DNA from: Phytoactinopolyspora halotolerans
GTDB lineage: Bacteria; Actinomycetota; Actinomycetes; Jiangellales; Jiangellaceae
Direction of reading: 5' to 3'
Assembly: GCF_010550675.1 (NCBI RefSeq)
Contig: NZ_JAAGOA010000005.1
Span: 107,514 to 171,513 of the forward strand
DNA length: 64,000 nucleotides
Shown in pieces: positions 33,649-45,107 of the stretch. Numbering within the stretch: the first letter of the stretch is position 1; each line of letters begins with the position of its first letter. Below the pieces are notes generated by a model. It saw only the letters and a list, made by a program, of their open reading frames with translations. It ran no database searches and was not told the origin of the DNA. The position numbers and the translations under genes are program-made.

Positions 33649-36600
33649 TCACTCTCCAGGAGGCACACCATAGCCGCCACCACCGGGCGTCTCGATCACC
33701 AGCACGTCGTCCACACCGACGTCCGCCGAATCGCTCCCCTCCATCTCGACGACGGAGCCGTCGGCGCGCTCCACGCGGTTGCGTCCCAGTCCACCCGGGT
33801 CGCCGCCGGCCATACCGTAGGGCGGCACACGGCGATGCCCGGCCAGCGTGCTCACCGTCATCGGTTCACGGAAACGCAGCCGCCGGACCGCCCCGTCGCC
33901 GCCGCGCCACCGTCCGGAGCCACCGCTGCCCGGCCGCACCGCGAAGCTCTCCACCAGCACCGGGAACCTGCTCTCCAGCACCTCCGGATCGGTGAGACGC
34001 GAGTTGGTCATGTGGGTCTGCACCGCTGCCACGCCGTCGAATCCGTCACCGGCCCCGGACCCCGAGCCGACCGTCTCGTAGTACTGGTGGCGGTCGTTGC
34101 CGAAGGTCACGTTGTTCATAGTGCCCGACCCTTCGGCCTGCACCCCCAGCGCGGCGTACAAGGCCCCGGTCACCGCCTGCGACGTCTCGACGTTGCCGGC
34201 CACCACCGCGGCCGGATACTCGGGAGCGAGCATCGACGGCTCTGGGACGACGATGTGCAACGGTCGCAGGCAGCCGTCGTTCAACGGAATGTCATCGGCG
34301 ACGAGCGTCCGGAACACGTACAGCACGGCGGCCGTCGCCACAGATGTGGGCGCGTTGAAGTTCGACTCCAGCTGTCCGGACGTCCCGGTGAAGTCGATCG
34401 TCGCCCCCCTGCTCGCCCTGTTCACGGTCACCGCGACCTTGATGATCGCGCCGTTGTCCATCTCATAGGTGTAGTCGCCGTCGGAGAGCGCATCGATCAC
34501 GCGTCGCACCGCTTCCTCGGCGTTGTCCTGCACGTGACGCATGTAGGCCTGGACCACGTCGAGCCCGAAGTGGTCGATCATGCGTCGCACCTCGGCCACG
34601 CCCTTCTCGTTCGCCGCGATCTGCGCGCGCAGATCCGCCAGGTTCGTCGACGGATTCCGCGACGGGTACGGCGACTCGGTCAGCAACCGCAGCGTCTCCT
34701 CCTCCCGGAACCGGCCGTCCTCCACCAGCAGCCAGTTGTCGAAGAGCACGCCCTCCTGGTGAATGTCCTGGCTGAACGCCGGCATCGATCCCGGGGTCAA
34801 TCCGCCGATCTCCGCGTGATGTCCGCGCGACGCCACATAGAACAACACTTCACCGGATCCCGCGCCGTCCGCCGCAACGTCGAACACCGGCGTGACCACG
34901 GTGACGTCCGGCAGGTGCGTTCCCCCGTGGTACGGATCGTTCACCGCGTACACGTCTCCCGGCTTGAGCCCTTCACCCTGGGCTCGCCGCCGGATCACCT
35001 CTTTGACGCTGGACCCCATCGAGCCCAGATGCACCGGCATGTGCGGCGCGTTGGCAATGAGATTGCCGTCCGGATCGAACAGCGCACAGGAGAAGTCCAG
35101 CCGTTCCTTGATGTTCACCGACTGCGACGTCGACTCCAACCGCGCCCCCATCTGCTCCGCGATCGACATGAACAGGTTGTTGAAGACCTCCAGCATGACC
35201 GGATCGACCTCGGTTCCGACTCCGACGACGTCGGCACGCCGGCGCACCCGCTCGATCCGCAGGTGACCATGCTCCGTCAGTCCGGCCCGCCAGCCGTCCT
35301 CGACCACCGTCGTCGCGTTCTCCTCTGCGATGATCGCCGGTCCGTGCACCGCGTCGTCGGCGGCGAGCTGTTCGCGCCGGTACAACGGCACCCGGTGCCA
35401 GGCCCCACCGGTATACATCTGCACCGGCTTGGGCTGCGCCAGCCCCAGGTCATCCCACATGCTCCCGTGCCGGGTCTCCCGCGTCCCCGTCGTCGATCCG
35501 AGCCAGTCGGCCTGATGCAGATCAGCGGAGGGCGTGGTGGAGGAGATCCCGTCTCGGGTCTGGCCGGGTATCGGCGAGTGAGGAACGAGCGAGCCGCGGG
35601 CGGAGACGGGATCTCCTCCACCACGCCCGGCCTCGGCCTCACTCGTCAGCCCGACCGCCTCCACCGACAATGCCTCGACGATCAGCGGCCGGTCCATCAG
35701 GAACGAGTACATCCGCCGGTAGCTGGTCTCGAACGCCTCCACCATGGCGTCGAGTCCGCCGAGCGGCACCTGAACCGCCGTGTCGGTACCGTCGTACCGG
35801 AGGTGAGCACGGCGGCTCACGCGGATACGCTCGGACGCTACGCCGGAGTCCACCAACTCGGCGGAGGCGGCCGCCGCCAGCTCATCCGCCAGCTCGCCCA
35901 GCCGGCCCATCAGCCCGTCCGCGAGCCTCTCCTCCACCGACTGTTCGCGCATCGCCGTGGTGTCCGCCAGCCCGATCCCCAACGCGGAGAGCACGCCTGC
36001 CATCGGCGGCACCAGCACGGTGCGGATGCCGAGTGAGTCGGCCACGGCACAGGCGTGCTGCCCACCCGCGCCGCCGAAGGTGGTCAACACGTACTCGGTG
36101 ACGTCGTGCCCCTTCTGCACGGAGATCTTCTTGACGGCGTTGGCCATGTTCGCCACGGCGATGGTCAGGAAGCCCTCGGCCACCTGCTCGGGGCTACGAC
36201 CTTCACCGGTGGCCGCGGCGATCTCATCGGCGAGTTCCGTGAACTTCCGGCGGACGATGTCGACGTCGAGGGGCTGGTCCCCGTCCGGCCCGAAAACGGC
36301 CGGGAAATGCCGCGGCTGGATCCGGCCGAGCATGACGTTGGCGTCGGTGACGGTGAGCGGCCCGCCGTTGCGGTAGCAGGCAGGTCCCGGGTCGGCGCCG
36401 GCCGAATCGGGGCCGGCCCGGAGCCGGGAGCCGTCGAAGTGCAGGATCGATCCTCCACCGGCGGCGACGGTGTTGATGTCCAACATCGGCGCCCGCAGCC
36501 GCACCCCGGCGACCTGTGTGTCGAAGACCCGCTCGTACTCGCCCGCGTAATGCGAGACGTCGGTCGACGTGCCCCCCATGTCGAATCCGATGACGTGGTC

Positions 36601-37449
36601 GTACCCGGCCTGCTGCGACGTCCGCACCATGCCGACGATCCCGCCGGCCGGCCCGGACAGGATGGCGTCCTTGCCGCGGAAGTGGCCCGCCTCGGCCAGC
36701 CCGCCGTTGGACTGCATGAACATCAGCCGCACATCCGGGATGTGTTCGGCGACCTGCCGGACGTAACGGCCGAGGATGGGTGACAGGTAGGCGTCGACGA
36801 CGGTGGTGTCACCGCGTGAGACGACCTTCATCAGCGGACTGGCCTCGCTGGACAGTGAGATCTGCGGGAAGCCGATCTGGGCGGCGAGTTTCCCGACGGC
36901 CTCCTCGTGTGCCGGATACAGGTGTCCGTGCAGGCACACCACGGCCGCCGCCCGGATCCCATCGTCGTACGCCGCCCGAAGTTCGTCGCCGAGCGCTTCC
37001 AGATCCGGTGTGCGCAGCACCGTGCCTTCGGCCGTGACGCGCTCGTCGACCTCGATGACGCGTTCGTGCAACAACTCGGGCAGTACGATCTGCCGGTCGA
37101 AGATCCGGGGACGCGCCTGGTAACCGATGCGGAGCGCGTCCGCGAACCCCTTGGTGATGACCAGGACGGTGCGGTCGCCCTTCCGTTCCAGCAGGGCGTT
37201 GGTCGCCACCGTGGTACCCATCCGGACGGCCTCGATCCGGCCCACCGGGATGGCAGATGCCGTGTCGGCGGGGCCGTGCTCTCCCGCCTCCTGCAGCAGA
37301 CGGCGGATCCCTGCCACCGCAGCGTCGTGGTAACGCTCGGGGTTCTCTGAGAGGAGCTTATGGGTGACCAGCCCGCCATCGGGACGACGCGCCACGATAT
37401 CGGTGAAGGTTCCGCCACGGTCGATCCAGAACTGCCAGCGCCCAGCCAT
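33649..37449 (-). CDS. Fused hydantoinase A/B, 5-oxoprolinase type
   Basis: A 1266-residue ATP-dependent hydrolase joining the HyuA and HyuB domains, as in eukaryotic-type 5-oxoprolinase (ring opening of 5-oxo-L-proline to glutamate). The HyuA part begins with [18 protein letters not shown], contains [14 protein letters not shown] near residue 300, and ends near 720. The HyuB part begins around [19 protein letters not shown] and contains [13 protein letters not shown]. Residues about 608-640 are encoded by a 99-bp palindromic insertion that keeps the frame (listed separately). The start is the ATG at [13 protein letters not shown]; the frame is open 15 codons upstream. Substrate could be oxoproline or a hydantoin. 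Confidence 0.9.
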   Translation of the reverse strand: MAGRWQFWIDRGGTFTDIVARRPDGGLVTHKLLSENPERYHDAAVAGIRRLLQEAGEHGPADTASAIPVGRIEAVRMGTTVATNALLERKGDRTVLVITKGFADALRIGYQARPRIFDRQIVLPELLHERVIEVDERVTAEGTVLRTPDLEALGDELRAAYDDGIRAAAVVCLHGHLYPAHEEAVGKLAAQIGFPQISLSSEASPLMKVVSRGDTTVVDAYLSPILGRYVRQVAEHIPDVRLMFMQSNGGLAEAGHFRGKDAILSGPAGGIVGMVRTSQQAGYDHVIGFDMGGTSTDVSHYAGEYERVFDTQVAGVRLRAPMLDINTVAAGGGSILHFDGSRLRAGPDSAGADPGPACYRNGGPLTVTDANVMLGRIQPRHFPAVFGPDGDQPLDVDIVRRKFTELADEIAAATGEGRSPEQVAEGFLTIAVANMANAVKKISVQKGHDVTEYVLTTFGGAGGQHACAVADSLGIRTVLVPPMAGVLSALGIGLADTTAMREQSVEERLADGLMGRLGELADELAAAASAELVDSGVASERIRVSRRAHLRYDGTDTAVQVPLGGLDAMVEAFETSYRRMYSFLMDRPLIVEALSVEAVGLTSEAEAGRGGGDPVSARGSLVPHSPIPGQTRDGISSTTPSADLHQADWLGSTTGTRETRHGSMWDDLGLAQPKPVQMYTGGAWHRVPLYRREQLAADDAVHGPAIIAEENATTVVEDGWRAGLTEHGHLRIERVRRRADVVGVGTEVDPVMLEVFNNLFMSIAEQMGARLESTSQSVNIKERLDFSCALFDPDGNLIANAPHMPVHLGSMGSSVKEVIRRRAQGEGLKPGDVYAVNDPYHGGTHLPDVTVVTPVFDVAADGAGSGEVLFYVASRGHHAEIGGLTPGSMPAFSQDIHQEGVLFDNWLLVEDGRFREEETLRLLTESPYPSRNPSTNLADLRAQIAANEKGVAEVRRMIDHFGLDVVQAYMRHVQDNAEEAVRRVIDALSDGDYTYEMDNGAIIKVAVTVNRASRGATIDFTGTSGQLESNFNAPTSVATAAVLYVFRTLVADDIPLNDGCLRPLHIVVPEPSMLAPEYPAAVVAGNVETSQAVTGALYAALGVQAEGSGTMNNVTFGNDRHQYYETVGSGSGAGDGFDGVAAVQTHMTNSRLTDPEVLESRFPVLVESFAVRPGSGGSGRWRGGDGAVRRLRFREPMTVSTLAGHRRVPPYGMAGGDPGGLGRNRVERADGSVVEMEGSDSADVGVDDVLVIETPGGGGYGVPPGE
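35530..35628. repeat. 99-bp palindromic element inside the oxoprolinase gene
   Basis: Perfect 26-bp inverted repeats at 35530-35555 and 35603-35628 (ends GGGCGTGGTGGAGGAG and CTCCTCCACCACGCCC) flank a 47-bp core. Total length is 99 bp, exactly 33 codons, so the host frame is kept. The core includes GAGGAACGAGCG and GCCGCGGGCGGAG, blocks that resemble the repeats at the nuo gene junctions. No target-site duplication is obvious. Looks like a MITE- or REP-type insertion. Confidence 0.8.
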
Positions 37450-37545
37450 GTTCCGACGATATCCCGGCTGTCCTCCGGTACACGTCGGCGTCATTCATGT
37501 CATGGGCGTCATGCCTATTGGCTGCTGATACTGCGGTAGTGTTTC

Positions 37546-38460
37546 GTGGTGAGCTCTTCGCGGTCCGGCCTGGTCTTCGGGTTCGGCGCGTACGGCCTCT
37601 GGGGCCTCCTGCCGCTGTACTGGGATCTGCTCGATGAGGCCGGCGCGGTGGAAGTCCTCGCCCACCGCTTTGTGTGGTCGCTTGCCGCGACCTTGCTGGC
37701 GCTGGTGTTGTGGCGGCGGCTCGCCCGGTTGCGGGGTCTGCCGCCGCGGAGCTACGCGCTGCTCGCCGTCGCCGGCGCCGTGATCGCGATCAACTGGGGA
37801 ACGTACATCTGGGGTGTCCACCACGGTCATGTGATCGAGGTCTCGCTCGGCTACTTCATCAACCCATTGGTCACGGTCGTGGTGGCGGTGCTGGTGCTGC
37901 ACGAACGGCTGCGTCGCCTGCAGTGGGTGGCGGTGGCGATCGCGACGGTGGCCCTGGTGGTGCTGACCGCGAATTACGGCCGGCCACCATGGATCGGTCT
38001 GACGCTGGCGTTCACGTTCACCATCTACAGCCTGATCAAGAAGCGAGTCCGGGTACCGGCGGTGGAGAGCGTCGCCCTGGAGTCCGCCGTCATGTTCCTG
38101 CCCGCGCTGGTGTTCCTGACCTACCTTCAGGTGAACGGTGATGCGACATTCGGCCATATCGACGTCGGTACCGATCTGCTGTTGGTGGCGACAGGCGTCG
38201 CCACGGCGACTCCGCTGGTGCTCTTCGCGGCGGCCGCGGCCAGGGCGCCGCTGACCACGCTCGGTGTCATGCAGTACCTGGCGCCGTCGCTGACATTCCT
38301 GCTGGGAATCTTCGTCTTCAGCGAGGACGTCCCGGCGATCCGCTTCTTCGGATTCGGCCTCGTCTGGTTGGCGCTGGCGATCTTCACCGGGGACGCGCTG
38401 CGCCAGCGGCGACGGATGCTCCGCCGCACCGCGGCCCAAGTGGCGGAGACGTCCCTGTAG
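37546..38460 (+). CDS. rarD: RarD-type EamA family transporter
   Basis: A 304-residue drug/metabolite exporter with ten predicted membrane helices in two EamA halves. The N-terminal GFGAYGLWGLLPLYWDLL and the region AHRFVWSLA are typical of RarD, as is IEVSLGYFINPLV near residue 105. RarD proteins are putative permeases with no firmly known substrate. GTG start; a second GTG codon follows directly. The ribosome binding site is weak. The gene faces away from the oxoprolinase gene and converges with the prenyl synthase across a repeat-rich spacer. Confidence 0.9.
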   Translation: MVSSSRSGLVFGFGAYGLWGLLPLYWDLLDEAGAVEVLAHRFVWSLAATLLALVLWRRLARLRGLPPRSYALLAVAGAVIAINWGTYIWGVHHGHVIEVSLGYFINPLVTVVVAVLVLHERLRRLQWVAVAIATVALVVLTANYGRPPWIGLTLAFTFTIYSLIKKRVRVPAVESVALESAVMFLPALVFLTYLQVNGDATFGHIDVGTDLLLVATGVATATPLVLFAAAAARAPLTTLGVMQYLAPSLTFLLGIFVFSEDVPAIRFFGFGLVWLALAIFTGDALRQRRRMLRRTAAQVAETSL

Positions 38461-38920
38461 GTGCATGGTCACGCCGCCCGGGAACCCGTGGTGGGGTGCT
38501 GTCGCGGCCAGATCCGCCGCTTCGACATCGGTGCATGGTCGTGGTTCATACAGCCGATCCCGCTGTGCTCGTGTGTTCGGTCGTGTGACTTCCAGCCGAT
38601 CTCACTCCGTCGTGCAAACTGTCGTGTGACTTCCAGCCGATCTCACTCCGTCGTGCAAACTGTCGTGTGACTTCCAGCCGCAAAATGGCCGGGATCCGGG
38701 GCCGTGCGAGTCGTCGTGCAAGAAGGCGCCGCCCCCATCAGCACACATCCACACGACCCGGCGCACGGCCCGCGAAAACAGTCCGATCTCCCACGACCAA
38801 CGACACGGTTGGACCTGACCACGACGGCCTACGGACCGGGCGCACCTCAGTCCATGCCGAGATGGTGATGCAGCTTGAAAACCGGTCGTGCGTATGGTCG
38901 TGTGCACAACGGCTGACGGA
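38461..38920. other. Repeat-rich spacer between convergent genes
   Basis: About 460 bases between the rarD and prenyl synthase stops with no supported gene. It holds the 41-bp tandem array listed separately, a degenerate unit just before it, and scattered CGTCGTG and TCGTGTG words after it (for example near 38709 and 38890). No intrinsic terminator with a T-run was seen. Confidence 0.6.
38581..38680. repeat. 41-bp exact tandem repeat, 2.4 copies
   Basis: Units at 38581-38621 and 38622-38662 are identical, and 38663-38680 repeats the first 18 bases (TCGTGTGACTTCCAGCCG). A diverged unit precedes them (CAGCCGATCCCGCTGTG...). On the other strand the unit contains GGCTGGAAGTCACACGACA, similar to the diverged repeat at 26216-26291. 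Confidence 0.9.
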
Positions 38921-39916
38921 TCAGCGGGTGCGGGTCACCACTGTGTCGCAGAGGGCTTCCAACGCGCGACGCGCGGGAACGTCCGGTAACGTCGCCAAGG
39001 TCGTCCGGGCGTCATCGGCCCAGCGTCGCACCTCGTCGCGGGCCTCCGACATGGCCGGGTGTTCGCGCAGCAACGCCAGCGCCTCGGCGTGCGCGTCGTC
39101 ATCGGTGATCGGGCCGGAGATCAGCTCCAGCAGGCGCTCGTCTCCTGGCCTCGCCGACCTGCGGGCGTACAGCACCGGCAGGGTCGCGACGCCCTCGCGC
39201 AGATCGGTTCCCGGCCGTTTGCCGGAGATCGCCGACTCGCCCGCGATATCGAGCAGGTCGTCGGCAAGCTGGAACGCCATACCGACCCGCTCGCCGTATC
39301 GTGCCAAGACCTCGACGTCCTCGGCGGCGACACCCCCGTGCAGCGCGCCCAGCCGGGCCGACGCCGCGATCAGCGATGCCGTCTTGTCCGACAACACCGA
39401 CAGGTAATGCTCCACCGGGTCGGTCCCTGCTGCCGGGCCCACCGTCTCACGCAGCTGGCCCTGCACGAGCCGCTGATAGGTCTTCGCCTGGATCCGCACC
39501 GAATCCGGCCCCAGATCGGCCAGCAGCACCGACGCGCACGCGAAGAGGTAGTCGCCGGTGAGGATCGCGACCGTGTTGTCCCACCGCGCGTTCGCGCTCG
39601 GAGCCCCTCGGCGCAGCTCGGCCTCGTCCATCACATCGTCGTGGTAGAGCGACGCGACATGCGTCAGTTCCACCACCGCGGCCGCAGGGGCGACGCCGGG
39701 ACCGTCGACGTCACCGAAGGCGGCGGCCAGCAACGTCAGCGTCGGCCGGAACCGCTTGCCGCCGGCGGTCACCAGATGCCGGGACGCTTCGTCCAGTACC
39801 TCGTCGTCCGACTTGATCGCCGCGAGCAGCCGACCTTCCACATCATCGAGGCCGGCACTGAGCGCCTGCTCGAGATCGGCGTCGACCACGGGGATCCCGA
39901 GACCGCCAGCACTCAC
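38921..39916 (-). CDS. Long-chain polyprenyl diphosphate synthase
   Basis: A 331-residue trans-prenyltransferase, probably making the isoprenoid side chain of menaquinone. Both Asp-rich motifs are present: DDVMD at residues 93-97 and DDLLD near 218-222, with GGKRFRP at 52-58. Residues before the first motif (HVASLYH) lack the bulky residues of short-chain enzymes, in keeping with a long product. The GTG start (VSAGGLGIPVVDADLEQA) has GGGAGG upstream; the longer frame overlaps nuoN. It lies 161 bases after nuoN on the same strand, matching the mycobacterial grcC1 position near men genes. Confidence 0.93.
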   Translation of the reverse strand: MSAGGLGIPVVDADLEQALSAGLDDVEGRLLAAIKSDDEVLDEASRHLVTAGGKRFRPTLTLLAAAFGDVDGPGVAPAAAVVELTHVASLYHDDVMDEAELRRGAPSANARWDNTVAILTGDYLFACASVLLADLGPDSVRIQAKTYQRLVQGQLRETVGPAAGTDPVEHYLSVLSDKTASLIAASARLGALHGGVAAEDVEVLARYGERVGMAFQLADDLLDIAGESAISGKRPGTDLREGVATLPVLYARRSARPGDERLLELISGPITDDDAHAEALALLREHPAMSEARDEVRRWADDARTTLATLPDVPARRALEALCDTVVTRTR

Positions 39917-40077
39917 CCAGACCTCCCATCCCCATCGACTCCGGCCACGCGCGCCGCCGCCACCGGCGGACGGCGGGCGCGTCGACTCATGCATCCGTCC
40001 GGCGAAGATGGCATGCCTCGGCCGACCTTGGCCCGCCGGAGGATCACCATCTTCGAACCAACAGCCTACGGGATGCC

Positions 40078-41607
40078 TCAGCGGATGAAGACAGCAGCGT
40101 TCTCGGCCAGGTCCAGCAGCGGCCCGGGCAGGATGCCCAGAACGATCGTCGCGGCCGCACCGACGGCGATGCCCACCGTCGTCCACGGGCTGGGCACCGC
40201 CACCGTCGGCCCTTCCGCAGCCGGCTCGGAGAAGAACATCAGCACGATGACCCGAACGTAGAAGAACGCGGCCACGGCGCTGGTCAGCACGCCGACGATC
40301 ACCAACGGCATCGCCCCGCCCTGGAAGGCCGCGTTGAACACGGTCAGCTTCCCGACGAATCCGCTGGTGAGCGGGATACCCGCCATGGCCAGCAGGAACA
40401 GGCCGAAGGTGGCGGCCAGGATCGGGGACCGTTTGCCGAGCCCTGCCCACTTGGACAGGTGGGTGGCTTCACCGCCCGCGTCCCGAACCAGCGTGACCAC
40501 AGCGAACGCGCCAAGCGTCATGATGCCGTAGGTGGCCAGGTAGAACAAGATGGACGACAACGCCAGCTCATCCACAGCGACGAACGCGGTCAGGATGAAC
40601 CCTGCGTGCGCGATCGACGAGTAGGCCAGCATCCGCTTGACGTCCGTCTGGGTCAGCGCGACCACGATGCCGACCACCATGGTGGCGATCGCCACCGCCC
40701 ACATCATCGGCTGCCAATCCGTGCGGAGACCGCCGAGGGCCACGTAGAACAGCCGCAGCAGCGCACCGAACGCCGCCAGCTTGGTGCACGCGGCCATGAA
40801 GCCCGTCACCTGAGTCGGCGCGCCCTGGTACACGTCCGGCGTCCAGGCGTGGAACGGCACCGCGCCGATCTTGAACAGAAGGCCGACCGCCATCAGGCCG
40901 ACGCCGGCGAGCAACAGGCCCTCCTGACCCACCCTCGCGGTGAGCGCGGCGTCGATCTCGGACAGCCGCACGGATCCCGCGTAGCCGTACACGAAGGCAG
41001 CACCGAACAGGAAGAACGCCGACGCGAACGCGCCCAGCAAGAAGTACTTGAGCGCAGCCTCCTGCGACAGCAGCCGACGCCGCCGCGCCATCCCGCACAG
41101 CAGGTACAGCGGCAGCGACAGCACCTCCAGGGCGATGAACATCACCAGCAGGTCGTTCGCGGCCGGGAAGAGCATCATCCCGCCGACCGAGAACATCGTG
41201 AGCGGATAGACCTCGGTCTGCAGCACCCGGTCACGGACCAGGATCCGCTCCTCCTCACTGCCCGGAAGAGACGAGGCACTGGGTGCGAACGCGTTCCCAC
41301 CGGCCTCGATCTTCCGCTCGGCGAAGAACAGCACACTCACGAACGCCAGCACGACGATCGCGCCCTGCAGGAACAACGCCGGCCCGTCGATCGCGACCGA
41401 ACCGCTCACGGCGATCAGCTCGGTCTCCCCGGCAAGCCGCAGGATCTGGACGAACGCCGCGACGAACGCCACCAGAGCCAGCGCCACCTGGGTGACGTGC
41501 CGGTAGCGCCGCGGCATGAACGCCTCGACCAGGACACCGATGACCCCCGCGGAAAGCACGATGATCATCGGCATCAAGGCCGCGTACTCGACTGGTGGCG
41601 CGTTCAC
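40078..41607 (-). CDS. nuoN: NADH-quinone oxidoreductase subunit N
   Basis: Antiporter-like proton-pumping subunit of complex I with about 14 membrane helices. It has 509 residues. Conserved segments include the helix with AALKYFLLGAFASAFFLFG and the channel Lys region LLFKIGAVPFHAWTPDVYQGAP near residue 240. The GTG start overlaps the nuoM stop by four bases. It is the last gene of the nuo operon and is followed by the prenyl synthase. Confidence 0.97.
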   Translation of the reverse strand: MNAPPVEYAALMPMIIVLSAGVIGVLVEAFMPRRYRHVTQVALALVAFVAAFVQILRLAGETELIAVSGSVAIDGPALFLQGAIVVLAFVSVLFFAERKIEAGGNAFAPSASSLPGSEEERILVRDRVLQTEVYPLTMFSVGGMMLFPAANDLLVMFIALEVLSLPLYLLCGMARRRRLLSQEAALKYFLLGAFASAFFLFGAAFVYGYAGSVRLSEIDAALTARVGQEGLLLAGVGLMAVGLLFKIGAVPFHAWTPDVYQGAPTQVTGFMAACTKLAAFGALLRLFYVALGGLRTDWQPMMWAVAIATMVVGIVVALTQTDVKRMLAYSSIAHAGFILTAFVAVDELALSSILFYLATYGIMTLGAFAVVTLVRDAGGEATHLSKWAGLGKRSPILAATFGLFLLAMAGIPLTSGFVGKLTVFNAAFQGGAMPLVIVGVLTSAVAAFFYVRVIVLMFFSEPAAEGPTVAVPSPWTTVGIAVGAAATIVLGILPGPLLDLAENAAVFIR

Positions 41608-43145
41608 TCCTCGTCCCCTTCAGCAGCTTGGTCGGTCACGGACACCAGCGGATCCGGCGCCTCGACACCGACGTCCGACAGAGTCGGCCCGACACCTTCA
41701 TCGATCACGTCCACCACCGTCCGGGGGAACACCCCCACCGCCAGGATCAGCGCCAGCAGCGGAGCGACCACGATGGTCTCCCGCAGGCCCAGATCCCGGG
41801 TGTCCGCGTTCTCCTCACCCACGGGCCCGGTCATGGTGCGCTGGTACAGCCAGAGGATGTACAGGGCCGCCAGTACGATGCCGAGCGTGGCCACCACCGC
41901 CGCGGCGCGGTACTCCTCGAAGGTTCCGACGATCACCAGGAACTCGGAGAGGAACGTGGCCAGTGGCGGGAGAGCCAGCCCGGAGAGGCCGGCGATGAGG
42001 AACGCGCCCGCCAGCTTCGGTGCCGGCTTCTGGATCCCGCCGTAATCCGCGATCAGGCGAGACTGGCGACGCGAGATCATGAAGCCGACGATCACGAACA
42101 GCGCGATGGTCGACAGCCCGTGGTTGATCATGTAAAAGGTCGAGCCGGTCATGCCACGGTCGGTGAGCGCGAAGATGCCCAGCACGATGAATCCGAAGTG
42201 GGAGATCGACGTGTAGCCGATCAACCGCTTCATGTCGGTCTGCCCGATCGCCAGCAGGGCACCGTAGATGATGCTGATTACGGCCAGCGCCACGATCACC
42301 GGCGCGAAGTCCTCGGCCGCCTGCGGGAAGAGCGGCACCGCGAGCGCGATCATGCCGAAGGTGCCCACCTTGTCGGCCACGCCGGACAGGAAGGCGGCGT
42401 TCGACGGTGTCGCTTCGGCCGCCGCATCCGGCAGCCAGGTGTGGAACGGCCACAGCGGCGCCTTGATCGCGAACGCCAGCATGAAGCCGAGGAACAGCCA
42501 ACGCTGTGTCTCCACCGGGATGTCCAGCGCCATCAGATCGGCCAGCAGGAACGACGCCTGCCCGGCGTCCGCGGACTCCGCGTACACCCCGATCACCGCG
42601 GCGAGCATCACCAGCCCGCCGAACAGGTTGTACAGCAGGAACTTCAGCGCCGCGTACCGTCGCTGCGGACCACCGTACATACCGATCATGAAGTACAGCG
42701 GGATCAGCATCGCCTCGAAGACGATGTAGAACAGCAGCAGGTCCTTCGCCACGAAGGCGGTGATCGTCAGCGCCTCGACGGCCAGGAGCAGCGCGAAGTA
42801 GACCTTCGGGTCGCGTTTGCTCTCCTCCGCCTCCGGCCACATGGCCAGAGCCACGATCGGCGTGGCGACCGCCGTCAGTCCGACCAGCGCCACCCCGATG
42901 CCGTCGACGCCGAGCGCCCAGTAGATGCCGAGCGCGGAGATCCATTCGTTCTGCTCGGTCAGCTGGAAGCGGTCGCCGCCGAGATCGAACTGCGCGATCA
43001 CCGCGACGGCGAAGCCCAGCGTCAGGATGGCGAACGCCAGGGCAACCTGCTTCGCGAGCCTGCTGCGGCCCTGCGGCACCAGCGCCGTCAGCACGGCGCC
43101 CAACGCGGGCACCGCGATCAGAGTCGTCAACCAGGGGAATGTCAC
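41604..43145 (-). CDS. nuoM: NADH-quinone oxidoreductase subunit M
   Basis: Antiporter-like subunit of complex I, 513 residues, about 14 helices. The channel region [26 protein letters not shown] sequence is here [20 protein letters not shown], and the essential Glu is in [19 protein letters not shown]. The GTG start ([16 protein letters not shown]) overlaps the nuoL stop by four bases. The open frame extends upstream inside nuoL and is not used. Confidence 0.97.
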   Translation of the reverse strand: MTFPWLTTLIAVPALGAVLTALVPQGRSRLAKQVALAFAILTLGFAVAVIAQFDLGGDRFQLTEQNEWISALGIYWALGVDGIGVALVGLTAVATPIVALAMWPEAEESKRDPKVYFALLLAVEALTITAFVAKDLLLFYIVFEAMLIPLYFMIGMYGGPQRRYAALKFLLYNLFGGLVMLAAVIGVYAESADAGQASFLLADLMALDIPVETQRWLFLGFMLAFAIKAPLWPFHTWLPDAAAEATPSNAAFLSGVADKVGTFGMIALAVPLFPQAAEDFAPVIVALAVISIIYGALLAIGQTDMKRLIGYTSISHFGFIVLGIFALTDRGMTGSTFYMINHGLSTIALFVIVGFMISRRQSRLIADYGGIQKPAPKLAGAFLIAGLSGLALPPLATFLSEFLVIVGTFEEYRAAAVVATLGIVLAALYILWLYQRTMTGPVGEENADTRDLGLRETIVVAPLLALILAVGVFPRTVVDVIDEGVGPTLSDVGVEAPDPLVSVTDQAAEGDEE

Positions 43146-45091
43146 GGCACCCTCACCAACAGCATGGCCACGACGATGAGGCCGGCCCCGGCCAACATCG
43201 TCAGCGCGTACGAGCGGACAAAACCGGTCTGCCAACGCCGCCACCGCGCGGACAGTCCGCCGACGGCCGTCGCCGCACCGATGACGGCCCCGTCGACGCC
43301 ACGGTTCTCGACGTAGACCAGGGACCGGGTCAGGTACTGGCCAGGTCGCATCAGCACGGCCTCGTTGAACGCGTCACCGTAGAGGTCCTTGCGCGCCGCG
43401 ACGGTCAGCGGGTTCCCCGCGGGCGCCTGTACCGGCACCGGCCGGCGCTGATACATGAACCAGGCGACGCCCGCCCCGAGCACCACGACCGTCATCGTCA
43501 GCGCGATCAACACGGCGACCGGAAGCGGCAGGTCATGGTGCTCCTCGCCGGTGACCGGCTCCAGCCAGTCGACGATTCCGCCGCCGATGTACAGCAGGCC
43601 GAGCCCGCCGGCCACGGACAGGAAACCGAGCGCCCACAACGGCCAGGTCATCACGCGCGGAGACTCGTGCGGGTGAGCGTCGTCCTCCCACCGCTTGCTG
43701 GTGAAGAAGGTCAGCAGCATGACCCGGGTCATGTAGAACGCGGTCACGCCGGCGCCGATCATCGCGCACAACCCGATCAGCACGTTGTCGCCGAACGCCG
43801 CCTCGATGATCCGGTCCTTGGAGAAGAAGCCGGCGAACGGCGGGATCCCGATGATCGCCAGGTATCCGACGGCGAACGTCAGGAAGGTCGCCGGCATCGC
43901 GGACCGCAGCGCCCCGAATCGACGCATGTTGACCTCGTCGTTCATCCCGTGCATCACGGACCCGGCGCCGAGGAACAGGTTGGCCTTGAAGAAGCCGTGC
44001 GTGATGAGGTGGAAGATCGCGAACGCGTACCCCGCCGGTCCGAGCCCGGCCGCCAGCATCATGTAGCCGATCTGGCTCATGGTCGAACCGGCCAGCGCCT
44101 TCTTGATGTCGTCCTTGGCGCACCCGATGATGGCACCCATCAACAGCGTGATGGTGCCCACCAGGATCACCGCGGTGCGTGCTTCGGGCGCGAGGTCGTA
44201 GATCGCGGCCGAGCGCACCACGAGGTAGACACCGGCGGTCACCATGGTCGCGGCGTGGATCAGTGCGGAGACCGGCGTCGGTCCCTCCATCGCGTCCAGC
44301 AACCAGGACTGCAGCGGGAACTGTGCCGACTTCCCGCAGGCGGCCAGCAACAGCAGCAGGCCGATGGTGTTCAGCCATCCGGTCTGCGCACCATCGGCTC
44401 CGGCGAAGACGATCTCGAACGACGTCGAGCCGAAGACCACCAGCATCGATGCCAGAGCCAGCACCATGCCCATGTCGCCGACGCGGTTCACGACGAACGC
44501 CTTCTTCGCCGCGATCGCCGCCGACGGTTTGTACTGCCAGAACCCGATCAGCAGGTACGACGCCAGGCCGACACCCTCCCAGCCGATGAACAGCACCAGG
44601 TAGTCAGCGGCCAGCACCAGCAGAAGCATGGCGGCGACGAACAGGTTCAGGTATCCGAAGAACCGGCGCCGCCGTTCGTCGTGCTCCATGTAGCCGATCG
44701 AATAGACGTGGATCAGCGAACCCACACCGGTGATCAGCAGAACGAACGCGATCGAGAGCTGGTCGAGGAGCAGATCGAGCCGGACCTCGTACCCGCCCGC
44801 ATTGAACCACTCCCACAGCGGCACCGAGAACGCCCGCTCGTGCGCGTCGTGCGACAGCATGTCGACGAACAGCACGACCGCCCAGGCGAAGGCGCCGATC
44901 ACGGCAGCGCATCCGATGAGATGGCCGGACCGGTCGAGTCGCCGTCCGCCGAGCAGCAGAACGGCCGCGCCGAGCAGCGGCAGAGCGATCAGCAACCAGG
45001 TGGTGGAGATCAGCCCGGAGGCCTCGTGGACCTCCTGAGCTCCCTCCGTCTGGGCAGCCAGACCGAGTGTCACTACGTTGGTGAGCGTCAC
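43142..45091 (-). CDS. nuoL: NADH-quinone oxidoreductase subunit L
   Basis: Distal antiporter-like subunit of complex I with the long lateral helix. It has 649 residues, about 16 helices. Landmarks are [19 protein letters not shown], the channel region [20 protein letters not shown] and [16 protein letters not shown]. The C-terminal part ([17 protein letters not shown]) is the amphipathic connecting helix region. GTG start with GGGGGTT upstream, 16 bases after nuoK. Confidence 0.97.
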   Translation of the reverse strand: MTLTNVVTLGLAAQTEGAQEVHEASGLISTTWLLIALPLLGAAVLLLGGRRLDRSGHLIGCAAVIGAFAWAVVLFVDMLSHDAHERAFSVPLWEWFNAGGYEVRLDLLLDQLSIAFVLLITGVGSLIHVYSIGYMEHDERRRRFFGYLNLFVAAMLLLVLAADYLVLFIGWEGVGLASYLLIGFWQYKPSAAIAAKKAFVVNRVGDMGMVLALASMLVVFGSTSFEIVFAGADGAQTGWLNTIGLLLLLAACGKSAQFPLQSWLLDAMEGPTPVSALIHAATMVTAGVYLVVRSAAIYDLAPEARTAVILVGTITLLMGAIIGCAKDDIKKALAGSTMSQIGYMMLAAGLGPAGYAFAIFHLITHGFFKANLFLGAGSVMHGMNDEVNMRRFGALRSAMPATFLTFAVGYLAIIGIPPFAGFFSKDRIIEAAFGDNVLIGLCAMIGAGVTAFYMTRVMLLTFFTSKRWEDDAHPHESPRVMTWPLWALGFLSVAGGLGLLYIGGGIVDWLEPVTGEEHHDLPLPVAVLIALTMTVVVLGAGVAWFMYQRRPVPVQAPAGNPLTVAARKDLYGDAFNEAVLMRPGQYLTRSLVYVENRGVDGAVIGAATAVGGLSARWRRWQTGFVRSYALTMLAGAGLIVVAMLLVRVP

Positions 45092-45107
45092 GTAACCCCC
45101 AGGCCCG

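Noticed and set aside
35530..35628. Frameshift or pseudogene in the oxoprolinase gene
   Set aside because: The odd Gly/Ser/Thr-rich segment first suggested damage, but the frame is continuous and both domains are complete, so the gene is called intact with an in-frame insertion.
38581..38680. CRISPR-like array
   Set aside because: Units are directly adjacent with no spacers and there are no cas genes; it is a plain tandem repeat.
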